Shown here: positions 1-8,122 of the stretch, piece after piece
How the letters are laid out: every line of letters begins with the position of its first letter
Position numbering within the stretch: the stretch's first letter is position 1
Assembly: GCA_050013795.1 (NCBI GenBank)
Contig: JBEKEO010000007.1
Location: 1 to 62,160 of the forward strand
Direction: 5' to 3'
Origin: CAWHOW01 sp050013795
Lineage (GTDB): Bacteria > Bacteroidota > Bacteroidia > Bacteroidales > CG2-30-32-10
DNA: 62,160 nt
Position numbers and translations under genes: made by a program
The notes under the pieces: generated by a model
What the model was told of the DNA's origin: nothing
Seen by the model: only the letters and a program-made list of their open reading frames with translations
Databases searched by the model: none

Positions 1-1
1 A

Positions 2-253
2 TACATGGCTATGGAAATTCCAACGGTAATGTCGGCTGTTGGCGTTAATAAAGAGATAATCTCTGAAGGAGTAAATGGATTTCTTGCATCTTCAGAGGAT
101 GAATGGATTACAAAACTTTCATTATTAATTGAATCGGAAGAACTCAGAAAGAAAATTGGAATAGAAGGCAGAAAAACAGTTATTGAAAAATATTCTGTAG
201 ATTCGCAAAAGCAGAGGTATCTTGAATATTTCAATGAACTATTAAAGAAATAG
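2..253 (+). CDS. Glycosyltransferase (GT4-like), C-terminal end only
   Basis: The reading frame is open from the window edge, so the gene starts upstream and only about 83 codons are visible. The residues IPTVMSAVGVNKEII, followed by GVNGFLA and a run of acidic and basic helices, are the usual end of a GT-B glycosyltransferase of the GT4 type. In that family this segment binds the nucleotide sugar, and the 'EG.NG.L' stretch follows the catalytic E-x7-E region. The donor and acceptor cannot be told from this fragment. A role in polysaccharide or lipid-linked sugar synthesis is a family-level inference. The following gap is 193 bases, so it is probably not co-transcribed with rnhB. Confidence 0.75.
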   Translation, partial: YMAMEIPTVMSAVGVNKEIISEGVNGFLASSEDEWITKLSLLIESEELRKKIGIEGRKTVIEKYSVDSQKQRYLEYFNELLKK

Positions 254-290
254 GTCTTCTAAATGTAGGAAAGTAATTATTACTTTAACC

Positions 291-402
291 TTAGTGTAAC
301 TTTGTGGCAACTTTGAGTAGCGGAGTTTATCCTGATAAAGGAAGGAGGGAATAGCTATTCACAAAGTTTCACAAAGAATCTCAAAGGTTCACAAAGAAAA
401 TA
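291..402. repeat. CACAAAG/CTTTGTG-rich inverted repeat
   Basis: The stretch reads CTTAGTGTAACTTTGTGGC near its left end. On the right it has three to four copies of TCACAAAG or CTCAAAG. The two halves are partly complementary, so the region could fold into a long imperfect hairpin. A related CACAAAG-rich block lies on the other side of rnhB at 1066-1104. No gene is visible in the gap 254-446. Confidence 0.4.
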
Positions 403-446
403 TAACTGAGAAATAAGTTTGATTAACAATATCCAAAATTAATATC

Positions 447-1043
447 ATGTTACACCAATCATATACTTACGACCTGGTTGAAGCCGGTTGTGATGAAGCA
501 GGACGCGGATGCCTGGCAGGTCCTGTATTTGCTGCTGCTGTTATTCTTCCACCCGGTTTTGATGAGCCTTCATTAAATGACTCAAAGAAACTAAGCCCTC
601 AGATAAGAGCGAAGCTTCGTAAAATAATTGAGAAAAAGGCTATTGCGTATGCCGTGGCATCAGTATCAAATAAAGAAATTGACAGGGATAATATCTTGAA
701 TTCTTCCATCAATGCGATGCATAAAGCGATTAAAAAACTCAAAACAAAACCCCAGTTATTACTCATTGACGGGAACAGGTTCAGGAAATTCGAAACTATT
801 CCTCATAAAACCATTGTGGGCGGTGACGGACTTTATATGTCAATTGCGGCAGCTTCTGTACTTGCAAAGACATACAGGGATGAGTATATGGAAAAACTTG
901 ACCGTGAATGTCCTATTTATCATTGGGGAAAGAACAAAGGTTATCCTACTACGGCACATTATGCAGCGATAGAAAAGGAAGGCATTTCAAAATATCACAG
1001 GAAAACGTTCAACCTGAATCCACAGTTGAAAATGTCGTTCTAA
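447..1043 (+). CDS. rnhB: Ribonuclease HII
   Basis: RNase HII cuts the RNA strand of RNA-DNA hybrids and starts ribonucleotide excision repair by nicking 5' of a single embedded ribonucleotide. The protein is 198 residues, normal for the family. The N-terminal motif GCDEAGRGCLAGPV carries the first catalytic Asp-Glu pair, LLIDG the next Asp, and 'SIAAASVLAKTYRDEYM' the last acidic residue. The C-terminal 'NKGYPTTAHYAAIEKEG' is also typical. It stands alone between two repeat-bearing gaps, with no operon partner in the window. Confidence 0.95.
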   Translation: MLHQSYTYDLVEAGCDEAGRGCLAGPVFAAAVILPPGFDEPSLNDSKKLSPQIRAKLRKIIEKKAIAYAVASVSNKEIDRDNILNSSINAMHKAIKKLKTKPQLLLIDGNRFRKFETIPHKTIVGGDGLYMSIAAASVLAKTYRDEYMEKLDRECPIYHWGKNKGYPTTAHYAAIEKEGISKYHRKTFNLNPQLKMSF

Positions 1044-1065
1044 TTGTTAGCCCTCTTTTACTTTT

Positions 1066-1104
1066 TAACCGCAAAGGGCACAAAGATCTTCACAAAGGAC
1101 GCTA
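1066..1104. repeat. CACAAAG-type dispersed repeat
   Basis: The stretch begins AACCGCAAAGGGCACAAAG and continues with CACAAAGGACGC. It resembles the block at 291-402 and lies just after rnhB. It has no coding character. Similar AAAG-rich strings are common between genes in this phylum; that statement is from memory and was not searched. Confidence 0.35.
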
Positions 1105-1186
1105 AGAAAATGAGGAGTGTTTTCTGACTGCAAAGTGCCTACTGCCACTGCCTCCTTTGTCTGTTTTTCCTTTTCTGATTAATTTT

Positions 1187-1936
1187 TTAAGGCTCGTCGT
1201 CGGGTTTGGGCTTATCGGTGGTTCCGATATATTTTCCGTTTATATCAAATATCAGTTGGTGTGTTTCTTTCATACCGGCTTTTTTGACTGTAACATAATA
1301 AGAAATCCCTTTATTATAATTACCGGTGGCTGCTTCCTTAATAACATATCCATCAAAATTTTGCTTGATATATATTGAAACAGGAGAAGGAAGTTCTTTT
1401 TTGTCAATAGTTTCCAAATTGCTGACGGAATTTGTAGTGTCCAGCCTGGTGGGATTATCAGTGCTTATAGCATTAGGGTTTACTTTAGGAACTGCTTTTT
1501 TAATAAATTTTCCTGCCAGTGTATAGGTCAGTTCCATAGAAGGCTGTGCAACGCCTTCTTTTTTAACTACTGCAAAATAATAATTATTAGTACCCAATTC
1601 CTGCACCAAATAAGCTGTTTTAACTTTATAATCCTTGAAATTTTGTTTTATATGCATAACAATTGGGCTTGGCAATTCCCTTTCAGGCACTATATATTTT
1701 GTGTTATGCCATACCCCGTCTTCTGTATATCCGGAAATACCTTTCTGGTTATCCTTATTGGTGAAACTAACTACATACATGCTTGTGTCTTTTTCCCATG
1801 ATGTAACCGTAACATTAGGTAGTTTTGCTTTGAAAGCATCCTGAACCTTGGCAGGAACATCGCTTTCCTTAATACTTTGCGAAAAAACAGGAATGCAAAG
1901 AAACAAAGAAACAAAAATTGTAAGATAAGTTTTCAT
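1187..1936 (-). CDS. Secreted PepSY-like domain protein
   Basis: This 249-residue protein has a clear signal peptide (MKTYLTIFVSLFLCIPVFSQS) with cleavage expected near residue 20, so it should be periplasmic. The mature part holds three related units of about 60 residues. The first starts at VPAKVQDAFKAKLPN, and the second and third at LPSPIVMHIKQNF and LPSPVSIYIKQNF. Each ends in a short beta hairpin containing G-K-[FY]-I or an equivalent. This is the putative beta-lactamase-inhibitor-like PepSY fold (PF11396 type) common in Bacteroidota. Its ligand is unknown, and binding of a small molecule or a partner protein is only a family guess. It has no obvious operon partner: purA begins its own unit upstream. 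Confidence 0.7.
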   Translation of the reverse strand: MKTYLTIFVSLFLCIPVFSQSIKESDVPAKVQDAFKAKLPNVTVTSWEKDTSMYVVSFTNKDNQKGISGYTEDGVWHNTKYIVPERELPSPIVMHIKQNFKDYKVKTAYLVQELGTNNYYFAVVKKEGVAQPSMELTYTLAGKFIKKAVPKVNPNAISTDNPTRLDTTNSVSNLETIDKKELPSPVSIYIKQNFDGYVIKEAATGNYNKGISYYVTVKKAGMKETHQLIFDINGKYIGTTDKPKPDDEP

Positions 1937-2008
1937 ACCGCTATATTTTAAAACAAAGTTAAAAATAATTGAATAAATGATTATGAAATATTATTTATAT
2001 TAATAATA

Positions 2009-3301
2009 TCATTTTATTATTATTTGTTTTCTGTCCGGACCGGTTGAAATGAATGTTACCGGAACATTTACCTCTTTCTCAATATAAGCGATATAGTCTT
2101 TCAGTTCGGCAGGGAGAGTGTCGAAAGAAGAGATGTTATCCAGCTTGCTGTTCCATCCTTTCATTTCAAGAAAAACAGGAGTAAGTTCGCCTGGCCTGAT
2201 TTCATAAGGAATATAATCCAGTCTTTTTCCTTTATACAGGTAATGAGTGCAGATATTTATTTTTGAAAAAGCATTCAGCACATCAGCCTTCATTAATATA
2301 AGCTGGCTTACTCCATTGAGCATTATGGAATATTTAAGTGCCGGAATATCCAGCCAGCCACATCGGCGTGGACGACCGGTTGTGGAGCCGAATTCGTTAC
2401 CAACTTTCCTAAGCGCTTCGCCATTCTCATCAAAAAGCTCGGTTGGAAAGGGACCACTGCCAACACGGGTGCAGTATGCTTTAAAAATGCCATACACCTC
2501 TCCTATTGTCTTTGGTGAAATTCCAAGTCCTGTGCAAACGCCTGCGCATATTGTGTTGGATGAAGTAACAAAAGGATAAGTGCCGAAATCAATATCGAGC
2601 ATAGAGCCCTGTGCCCCTTCTGCCAGTATGGTTTTGTTATCTTTTCGTTTATCGTTGATAAATATTTCACTGTCAATAAAGGGAAATAGTTTCATTCTTT
2701 CAATGGCTTCAAACCATTTGGTTTCATATTTTTCAAACAGGTCGCCATCAATTTTATAATTCACATAATCAAAGCAAAGATTCCTCACAAGTTCAAGATG
2801 TTTTTGCTTTAATGATTCATATATGTCACGGAAATTACTTTTTTCGATATCCCCCACCCTGATGCCATTTCTTGATGTTTTATCAGTGTATGCAGGTCCT
2901 ATTCCCTTCAAGGTAGAACCTATCTTTAGAGTTCCTTTCGAAGCTTCGCTTGCGGCATCCAGCAGCCGGTGCGAAGGAAGAATAAGATGAGCCTTACGCG
3001 ATATCAACAAGTTCTTTGTTGCATTCACATTTCTTTCATCAAGTTTGTCGATCTCTTTCAGAAAAATAACAGGATCAATAACAACGCCGTTACCAATTAC
3101 ATTAATCTTATCAGGATGAAAGATACCCGAAGGAATGGTGTGAAGCACATGCTTTATCCCGTCGAATTCCAATGTATGTCCAGCGTTAGGACCTCCCTGG
3201 AAACGGGCAATAATATCATAATCAGGGGTAAGAACATCCACTATTTTACCCTTGCCTTCATCACCCCACTGAAGGCCTAGCAGAACATCAACATTCGTCA
3301 C
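2009..3301 (-). CDS. purA: Adenylosuccinate synthetase
   Basis: PurA joins IMP and aspartate using GTP, the first committed step from IMP to AMP. At 430 residues it is full length. GLQWGDEGKGKIVD is the N-terminal P-loop, GGPNAGHTL binds IMP, and LAEGAQGSMLDIDFGTYPFVTSSN plus the SGPFPTE and GRPRRCGW motifs are all present. The start codon is GTG. It is the last gene of a minus-strand row after spoT, fur and the four-helix protein. Purine synthesis and the (p)ppGpp enzyme are commonly neighbours in this phylum, and PurA is a known (p)ppGpp target in other bacteria. Confidence 0.97.
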   Translation of the reverse strand: MTNVDVLLGLQWGDEGKGKIVDVLTPDYDIIARFQGGPNAGHTLEFDGIKHVLHTIPSGIFHPDKINVIGNGVVIDPVIFLKEIDKLDERNVNATKNLLISRKAHLILPSHRLLDAASEASKGTLKIGSTLKGIGPAYTDKTSRNGIRVGDIEKSNFRDIYESLKQKHLELVRNLCFDYVNYKIDGDLFEKYETKWFEAIERMKLFPFIDSEIFINDKRKDNKTILAEGAQGSMLDIDFGTYPFVTSSNTICAGVCTGLGISPKTIGEVYGIFKAYCTRVGSGPFPTELFDENGEALRKVGNEFGSTTGRPRRCGWLDIPALKYSIMLNGVSQLILMKADVLNAFSKINICTHYLYKGKRLDYIPYEIRPGELTPVFLEMKGWNSKLDNISSFDTLPAELKDYIAYIEKEVNVPVTFISTGPDRKQIIIK

Positions 3302-3340
3302 AGGTGTATAGAATTTTATTTGTCACTGTCGATACGCATG

Positions 3341-3369
3341 CAAAATAGCAAATAGCAAACAGCAAATAG
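3341..3369. repeat. 7-bp microsatellite (GCAAATA)
   Basis: Four tandem copies of a 7-base unit (CAAAATA, GCAAATA, GCAAACA, GCAAATA) lie between purA and the four-helix gene. A low-complexity CTATATT/CTATTT tract lies on the other side of that gene. Confidence 0.55.
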
Positions 3370-3388
3370 ATAAGAGAAAATATTTTCC

Positions 3389-3769
3389 TCATGTTTTATT
3401 GCTTTTTGCTGTTACAAGTGAACTACTAAATATTTTAATATATTCAAAACTTTCTTGTAAAAGAAATTTCAGATCAGAATCTTCATCATTAATTAAATTC
3501 GATTTTTTTATTAACCGAAGCCAGAAATTCGATTCCCTCACCTCTTTTAACGTCACTTGCGTTTTATGAATGAAATCTGCTTTTGATTCAGCTGCAATGG
3601 ATTCTTCATAATTGGCACCTGATGAAGAACCTGCTCGAAATAATTGTCCGTATATATGTCTTCCGGCGTAGGTTTTGCAAAGCTTAGTTTCAAGTTTAAT
3701 TATTATTGCAGCAAACTCTAAAAACCTTTCGGACATTATTTCTGCAAAATTATTTTTATTGTTTACCAT
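3389..3769 (-). CDS. Four-helix bundle protein (S23/IVS type)
   Basis: The 126-residue protein matches the four-helix bundle family first seen in 23S rRNA intervening sequences. Helix 1 contains the pattern 'SERFLEFAAIIIKLETKL', followed by the hallmark 'GQLFRAGSSSGANYEESIAAESKADFIHKTQVTLKEVRESNFWLRL'-like core (short forms: RAGSSSGANYEE, KEVRESNFWL). Relatives include the Avd accessory protein of diversity-generating retroelements and many stand-alone copies of unknown function. No rRNA or reverse transcriptase is nearby. The gene sits between fur and purA with microsatellite DNA on both sides, so it looks like a later insertion into a conserved gene row. Confidence 0.8.
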   Translation of the reverse strand: MVNNKNNFAEIMSERFLEFAAIIIKLETKLCKTYAGRHIYGQLFRAGSSSGANYEESIAAESKADFIHKTQVTLKEVRESNFWLRLIKKSNLINDEDSDLKFLLQESFEYIKIFSSSLVTAKSNKT

Positions 3770-3782
3770 TAAAAAACAATTT

Positions 3783-3820
3783 TCTATTTCCTATATTCTA
3801 TTATCTATTTTCTATATTTA
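3783..3820. repeat. Low-complexity CTAT tract
   Basis: A degenerate run of CTATTT, CTATATT and CTATTAT units fills the 75-base gap between fur and the four-helix gene. It mirrors the 7-bp microsatellite on the far side of that gene. Confidence 0.45.
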
Positions 3821-3844
3821 TAGATAATTTTTGATTAGCATCAC

Positions 3845-4300
3845 TTAGTAAATTCTATTACAGTGTTTCTTACATCTTCCATAGAAAATAAGGGAATGAT
3901 GGTTTACCTCGAAATCCAATTGAGAGCCAACTGAAGATTCAATATCCTGTATTCTAGGGTCGCAAAATTCCATCACTTTCCCGCATTCAATGCATATAAC
4001 ATGATCATGCTGCTTGAATTTAAACGCACGTTCATATTCCGCCATGTTCTTTCCAAACTGATGTTTTACAACCAGACCGCAAAGAAGCAAAAGTTCAATG
4101 GTATTATAAAGGGTTGCCCTGCTTACCCTGTATTTGCTCTTCTTCATGCGAATATACAGAGAGTCTATATCGAAATGACCTTCCTGCAGATAAATCTCTT
4201 TCAGGATAGAGAACCTTTCAGGAGTCTTCCTGTGTCCATTGGTTTCAAGGTATTTTGTAAATATTTGCCTGACGGTATCTAAAGTTTCCTGATCAATCAT
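3845..4300 (-). CDS. fur: Fur-family metal-dependent repressor
   Basis: This 151-residue protein has an N-terminal winged helix with the family pattern 'HRKTPERFSILKEI' and 'RVSRATLYNTIELL'. The C-terminal dimer and metal domain contains HDHVICIECGKV, with a CxxC pair, and the ending RCKKHC, a second Cys pair for a structural zinc. His residues in 'FEVNHHSLIFYG' fit the regulatory metal site. The family includes Fur (iron), Zur (zinc) and PerR (peroxide), and the sequence alone does not decide which. It follows spoT at 99 bases. The TonB receptor promoter near 51.5 kb is one place to look for its operator. Confidence 0.9.
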   Translation of the reverse strand: MIDQETLDTVRQIFTKYLETNGHRKTPERFSILKEIYLQEGHFDIDSLYIRMKKSKYRVSRATLYNTIELLLLCGLVVKHQFGKNMAEYERAFKFKQHDHVICIECGKVMEFCDPRIQDIESSVGSQLDFEVNHHSLIFYGRCKKHCNRIY

Positions 4301-4399
4301 TTGAAAAGATTTTACCGTATAAAATTATAAAAAAAACAAAATGAGGATACGATTATTTAAAAAAATTCTAAATAAATTAAAAACAGGCAGTTAAATGGC

Positions 4400-6652
4400 T
4401 TATGCTTTATCAATCCTCACAACCTGTTTTACACCTTCAACTTTTTTAAGATTATGTATAAGATCGTGTAGATGTTTAGTGTCTTGCACATAAAGCATTA
4501 AGGTGCCTTCAAATGTTCCGGCGTTAGTATCAATACTGATGGAACGCATGTTAAGGTTCAAATCGTTGGAAATTATTTTAGTTATCTCATTTACAATACC
4601 AACTTTATCGATGCCAATAATTTTTATACCGGCCAGAAATGCAAGGGATTCATTATTAGTCCATTTTGCCTTTATTGTCCTGTAGGCATATTTCGACAAG
4701 AGGTTAACGGCATTAGGACAATTGGTGCGATGAATCTTTATTCCTTCGCCTATGGTAACAAACCCAAAAACATCATCACCGGGAATTGGCGTACAACATG
4801 GGGACAAAGTATATTGCAACTTGTCCATATTGTCGCCTATTAAAAGTGTATCTGAGCTATTCTTGAGTTGTTTTGCTATTTCAGGTTTAGGGCGTTGTTC
4901 AGGCACATCTTTTTCTTTCCCCGCAAACCGTGTAAATGGGGATGTAAGGTACTTAAGCCATCTGGAGCGATCCCTGTCCTGAACATATGCTTTTAATTCG
5001 CGTAAACCAATCTTCCCAATAGCTACCTGGCAGAAAAGATCCTGGGAATTGGGAAGTTTAAAGTAATTAAGAAGTTTGGAGATATTGACATTATTGAATT
5101 CAATTTTTAGTTGCTTCAATTTGCGCATCAATATTTCTTTGCCTTCTTCGGCAAGTTGTTTCGTTTCTTCCTTTAATGCTGATTTTATGCGGGATTTTGC
5201 TTTTGCCGTGATGACATATCCAAGCCAGTCCTCTTTGGGCTTTTGTTTAACAGATGTTATTATTTCAATCTGGTCGCCGCTTTTAAGTTTATAATTGAGA
5301 GGTACAAGTCTGTGATTGACTTTTGCGCCTATGCAACTGTCGCCTATTTTTGAATGTATGTTATATGCAAAATCAAGAGTGGTGGAACCGATGGGCAATG
5401 TTTTTAATTCTCCTTTAGGTGTAAAAACAAATATCTCGTCGGAAAATAAATTTAATTTAAAATCATCAAGAAAATCCAGCGCGTTGCCATCAGGGCTTTT
5501 AAGAAGTTCGCGTATTTTCTTCAGCCAGTCGTCCAGACCACTTTCGGCAGAAGTGCTTTCTTTATATTTCCAGTGAGCGGCATACCCTTTTTCGGCAATT
5601 TCATCCATGCGCTTGCTCCTGATCTGTACTTCCACCCACCTGCCGGTATCCTTTAAATTAAACATAACAGTGGTATGAAGCGATTCATAACCGTTGGCTT
5701 TGGGGTTCGAAATCCAGTCGCGAAGCCTGTCTGGATTGGGGTGATAGAAATCGGTGACGATGGCATATACTTTCCAGCATTCGGCTTTTTCCTGTTCGGG
5801 AGGAGGATCAACTACAATACGGATGGCAAAAAGATCATATACTTCTTCAAAAGGTATTTCCTTTTTTTTCATCTTTTCCCAAACGGAATTTACGCTTTTC
5901 ATGCGGGAAGTGATGGTAAAGTTAATACCCTGCTTTGTCATTTCTTTTTTAATAGGACTGATAAAGCGGGTGATAAACCGTACACGTTCGGGTTCCGATT
6001 CTTTGATTTTATGTGCTATGTTTTCGTAAACTTCCGGCTCTGTATGTTTAAGCGCCAGGTCTTCCAATTCGCTTTTAATAGTATAAAGCCCAAGCCTGTG
6101 CGCCAGAGGGGCAAAAAGATAAAGTGTTTCGTATGATATTTTAAGCTGCTTATCCTTTGGCATGTGGCTTAAGGTGCGCATATTGTGCAGGCGGTCGGCA
6201 AGCTTTATAAGAATTACCCTTACGTCGTCCGACAGGGTCAGCAGCATTTTCTTGAAATTCTCGGCTTGTATGGAAGGAGAATTCTGATCAAAAATCTTCG
6301 AAATTTTTGTCAGCCCGTCAATGATGCGGGCAACCTTTTCGCCGAACATACCGCGAATATCAGCTAAAGTATAATCGGTATCTTCAACAACATCATGCAG
6401 CAATGCACAAACAACCGAAGTGGTGCCAAGCCCTATTTCGGCAACAGAAATCAGGGCAACGGCAATAGGATGGTAAATATACGGTTCGCCCGATTTGCGC
6501 CGCATATCATTATGAGCCTCCAAAGCCAGGTTGAATGCTTTGCGTATCTGTTTCTTGTCTTCAGCATTGGTATTGGGTTTGCAAGCTTTAAGCAAAATCC
6601 TGTACCGCTTAATTATTTCAAGCCGTTCTTTTTCCTCGTTCTTTTCCTGCAT
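4400..6652 (-). CDS. spoT: (p)ppGpp synthetase/hydrolase, RelA/SpoT type
   Basis: This long RSH enzyme makes and degrades the stringent-response alarmone (p)ppGpp. Its 750 residues contain all expected parts. The N-terminal HD hydrolase domain has ALLHDVVEDTDY and ADRLHNMRTL. The synthetase domain has SRMKSVNSVWEKM and 'NGYESLHTTV'. The TGS domain has 'VFTPKGELKTLPIGSTTLDFAY', a conserved zinc-finger-like stretch has CCTPIPGDDV, and a C-terminal ACT domain follows. The intact HD pair suggests a bifunctional enzyme. It heads the minus-strand row towards fur and purA and has its own promoter-like site upstream. Confidence 0.95.
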   Translation of the reverse strand: MQEKNEEKERLEIIKRYRILLKACKPNTNAEDKKQIRKAFNLALEAHNDMRRKSGEPYIYHPIAVALISVAEIGLGTTSVVCALLHDVVEDTDYTLADIRGMFGEKVARIIDGLTKISKIFDQNSPSIQAENFKKMLLTLSDDVRVILIKLADRLHNMRTLSHMPKDKQLKISYETLYLFAPLAHRLGLYTIKSELEDLALKHTEPEVYENIAHKIKESEPERVRFITRFISPIKKEMTKQGINFTITSRMKSVNSVWEKMKKKEIPFEEVYDLFAIRIVVDPPPEQEKAECWKVYAIVTDFYHPNPDRLRDWISNPKANGYESLHTTVMFNLKDTGRWVEVQIRSKRMDEIAEKGYAAHWKYKESTSAESGLDDWLKKIRELLKSPDGNALDFLDDFKLNLFSDEIFVFTPKGELKTLPIGSTTLDFAYNIHSKIGDSCIGAKVNHRLVPLNYKLKSGDQIEIITSVKQKPKEDWLGYVITAKAKSRIKSALKEETKQLAEEGKEILMRKLKQLKIEFNNVNISKLLNYFKLPNSQDLFCQVAIGKIGLRELKAYVQDRDRSRWLKYLTSPFTRFAGKEKDVPEQRPKPEIAKQLKNSSDTLLIGDNMDKLQYTLSPCCTPIPGDDVFGFVTIGEGIKIHRTNCPNAVNLLSKYAYRTIKAKWTNNESLAFLAGIKIIGIDKVGIVNEITKIISNDLNLNMRSISIDTNAGTFEGTLMLYVQDTKHLHDLIHNLKKVEGVKQVVRIDKA

Positions 6653-6692
6653 AGCGAATACCCAATGATATTAAACCCTTATTATTCCTTTG

Positions 6693-6723
6693 CAAAATTA
6701 ATGTAAAAATGGAAGCAAATCAA
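6693..6723 (-). promoter_or_regulatory. Promoter-like site for spoT
   Basis: On the minus strand a TAATTTTG box (plus 6693-6700) fits the Bacteroidota -7 consensus TAnnTTTG. A TTG (plus 6721-6723) lies 20 bases upstream. It is placed 41 bases before the spoT start codon. Confidence 0.5.
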
Positions 6724-6805
6724 TTCAATTTATTCATAATTATTGAAACGATATGAAAAATATCTCTACTTATAGAAATTTAGGAAGTAAATTGCTAAAG
6801 TGAAT

Positions 6806-8107
6806 TTAAACCTGTGAATTGCCGATAATCCTGCTCAATTCTTCAGCCTGTTGTTTACGGGAATATTTAAAATGCAGGTCGTTCTTTCTGTCAAGGTTAT
6901 GATTCTCTTTCCATGAGTTGATAAGGCTTTGCAGGTACTGTTTAAGTTTACCCTTTTCTTCATAATCAAATGTCTCCCCTGCTGAACATTCCCTGATTAT
7001 TTTGGCGGCATCACCATTTTCGGGTCCAATACAAACAATTGACTTGCGGGATGCAAGATATTCAAAAAGCTTGCCTGTAAGTATCCCTTCGTTATTTGCA
7101 ATACGCGGAATGGCAAGAAGCAGTATGGTACTACCTAAAATATATTTTATTGATTCGTTATGAGGAACATAATCTATCGCTTCAAAATGAATGCCACTAC
7201 AGGTTATCTTTACTCTTAACGATTCTGCCAGTTCTCCAACAAAACGAAGTTTAAAATACACACCCCAGTTTTCATTTTTAATTTCAGCAAGTACCTCAAT
7301 AAAATTATCAATTCCGTAATTTGCAGCAAGGGTACCTGTGTATGTTATCAAAAACTCATTTGCAGGCGGATTTGATGATGGCATTTCAAAATCAACTTCA
7401 TCATAGCCATTGGGGATAACATGTATCTTTTCAGGATTTATCTTTGTTGATTTTGAAAGAAACATTCTTTTAATGGCATCGCTCACGACAAGGATTTTAT
7501 CGGCATTTTCAAGCACTGTCTGTTCATATCCGGCATCTTTCCTTTTTGCAAAGCCAAGATGCATCATTTCCTTATAATAATAAATATCCGTCCAGGGGTC
7601 GCGCAAATCGGCAATCCACGGAAGTCCTGTTTCCTTTTTGAGTTGCAGACCTATCAACTGTGTGGAGTGAGGCGGACTGGAAGTAAGGATAGCGCTGAAA
7701 GTTTCCTGCTGAATCAATTCTTTTGCTTTCGCAATGGCATATTTATTCCATCCTTTACGCGCATCAGGGATAAACATATTTCCTCTTATAAAGCGCGATA
7801 TCTTTTGTATAAAGCCGGGCTTGCCATCGTTAGCAAAACCGGAATGAGGAATATCCTTTTTGTTCGTTACCTTGCTGTACAGCTTAAAAGGTTCGGAGGT
7901 ATCTGTCCGGAAGACCTTGATATTCTCAGGAACTTCCTTCATTAATGAATTATCCGTTACCGGGTAGGATGCTTTATTTTCATCAACCGTAATGACATAA
8001 GGAAGATAACCGAATTCGGGCAGATAGCGGGCAAACTTAAGCGTGCGCTGAACACTGGGGCCTCCGCATGGCGGCCAGTAATATGTAATAAGTAAAACTT
8101 TTTTCAT
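6806..8107 (-). CDS. Glycosyltransferase, GT4-like
   Basis: This 433-residue cytosolic protein has the two-lobed GT-B layout. The N-terminal lobe starts MKKVLLITYYWPPCGGPSVQR with a glycine-rich loop, and the central part carries 'LPWIADLRDPWTD'. The donor lobe has 'IHVIPNGYDEVDF', 'FLITYTGTLAANYGIDNF' and a terminal region 'GILTGKLFEYLASRKSIVCIGPENGDAAKII', where the sugar nucleotide binds. The sugar specificity is not visible. It starts 15 bases after the YfhO-like gene, so the two are probably co-transcribed and may act on the same envelope glycan. Confidence 0.85.
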   Translation of the reverse strand: MKKVLLITYYWPPCGGPSVQRTLKFARYLPEFGYLPYVITVDENKASYPVTDNSLMKEVPENIKVFRTDTSEPFKLYSKVTNKKDIPHSGFANDGKPGFIQKISRFIRGNMFIPDARKGWNKYAIAKAKELIQQETFSAILTSSPPHSTQLIGLQLKKETGLPWIADLRDPWTDIYYYKEMMHLGFAKRKDAGYEQTVLENADKILVVSDAIKRMFLSKSTKINPEKIHVIPNGYDEVDFEMPSSNPPANEFLITYTGTLAANYGIDNFIEVLAEIKNENWGVYFKLRFVGELAESLRVKITCSGIHFEAIDYVPHNESIKYILGSTILLLAIPRIANNEGILTGKLFEYLASRKSIVCIGPENGDAAKIIRECSAGETFDYEEKGKLKQYLQSLINSWKENHNLDRKNDLHFKYSRKQQAEELSRIIGNSQV

Positions 8108-8122
8108 GAGGTTGGTGACTAT

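Noticed and set aside
3389..3769. Avd-like component of a diversity-generating retroelement
   Set aside because: The four-helix family includes Avd, but there is no reverse transcriptase, template repeat or variable-repeat target within the window.
5675..6136. 153-codon plus-strand frame opposite spoT
   Set aside because: Antisense to conserved catalytic motifs of spoT, with no motif of its own.
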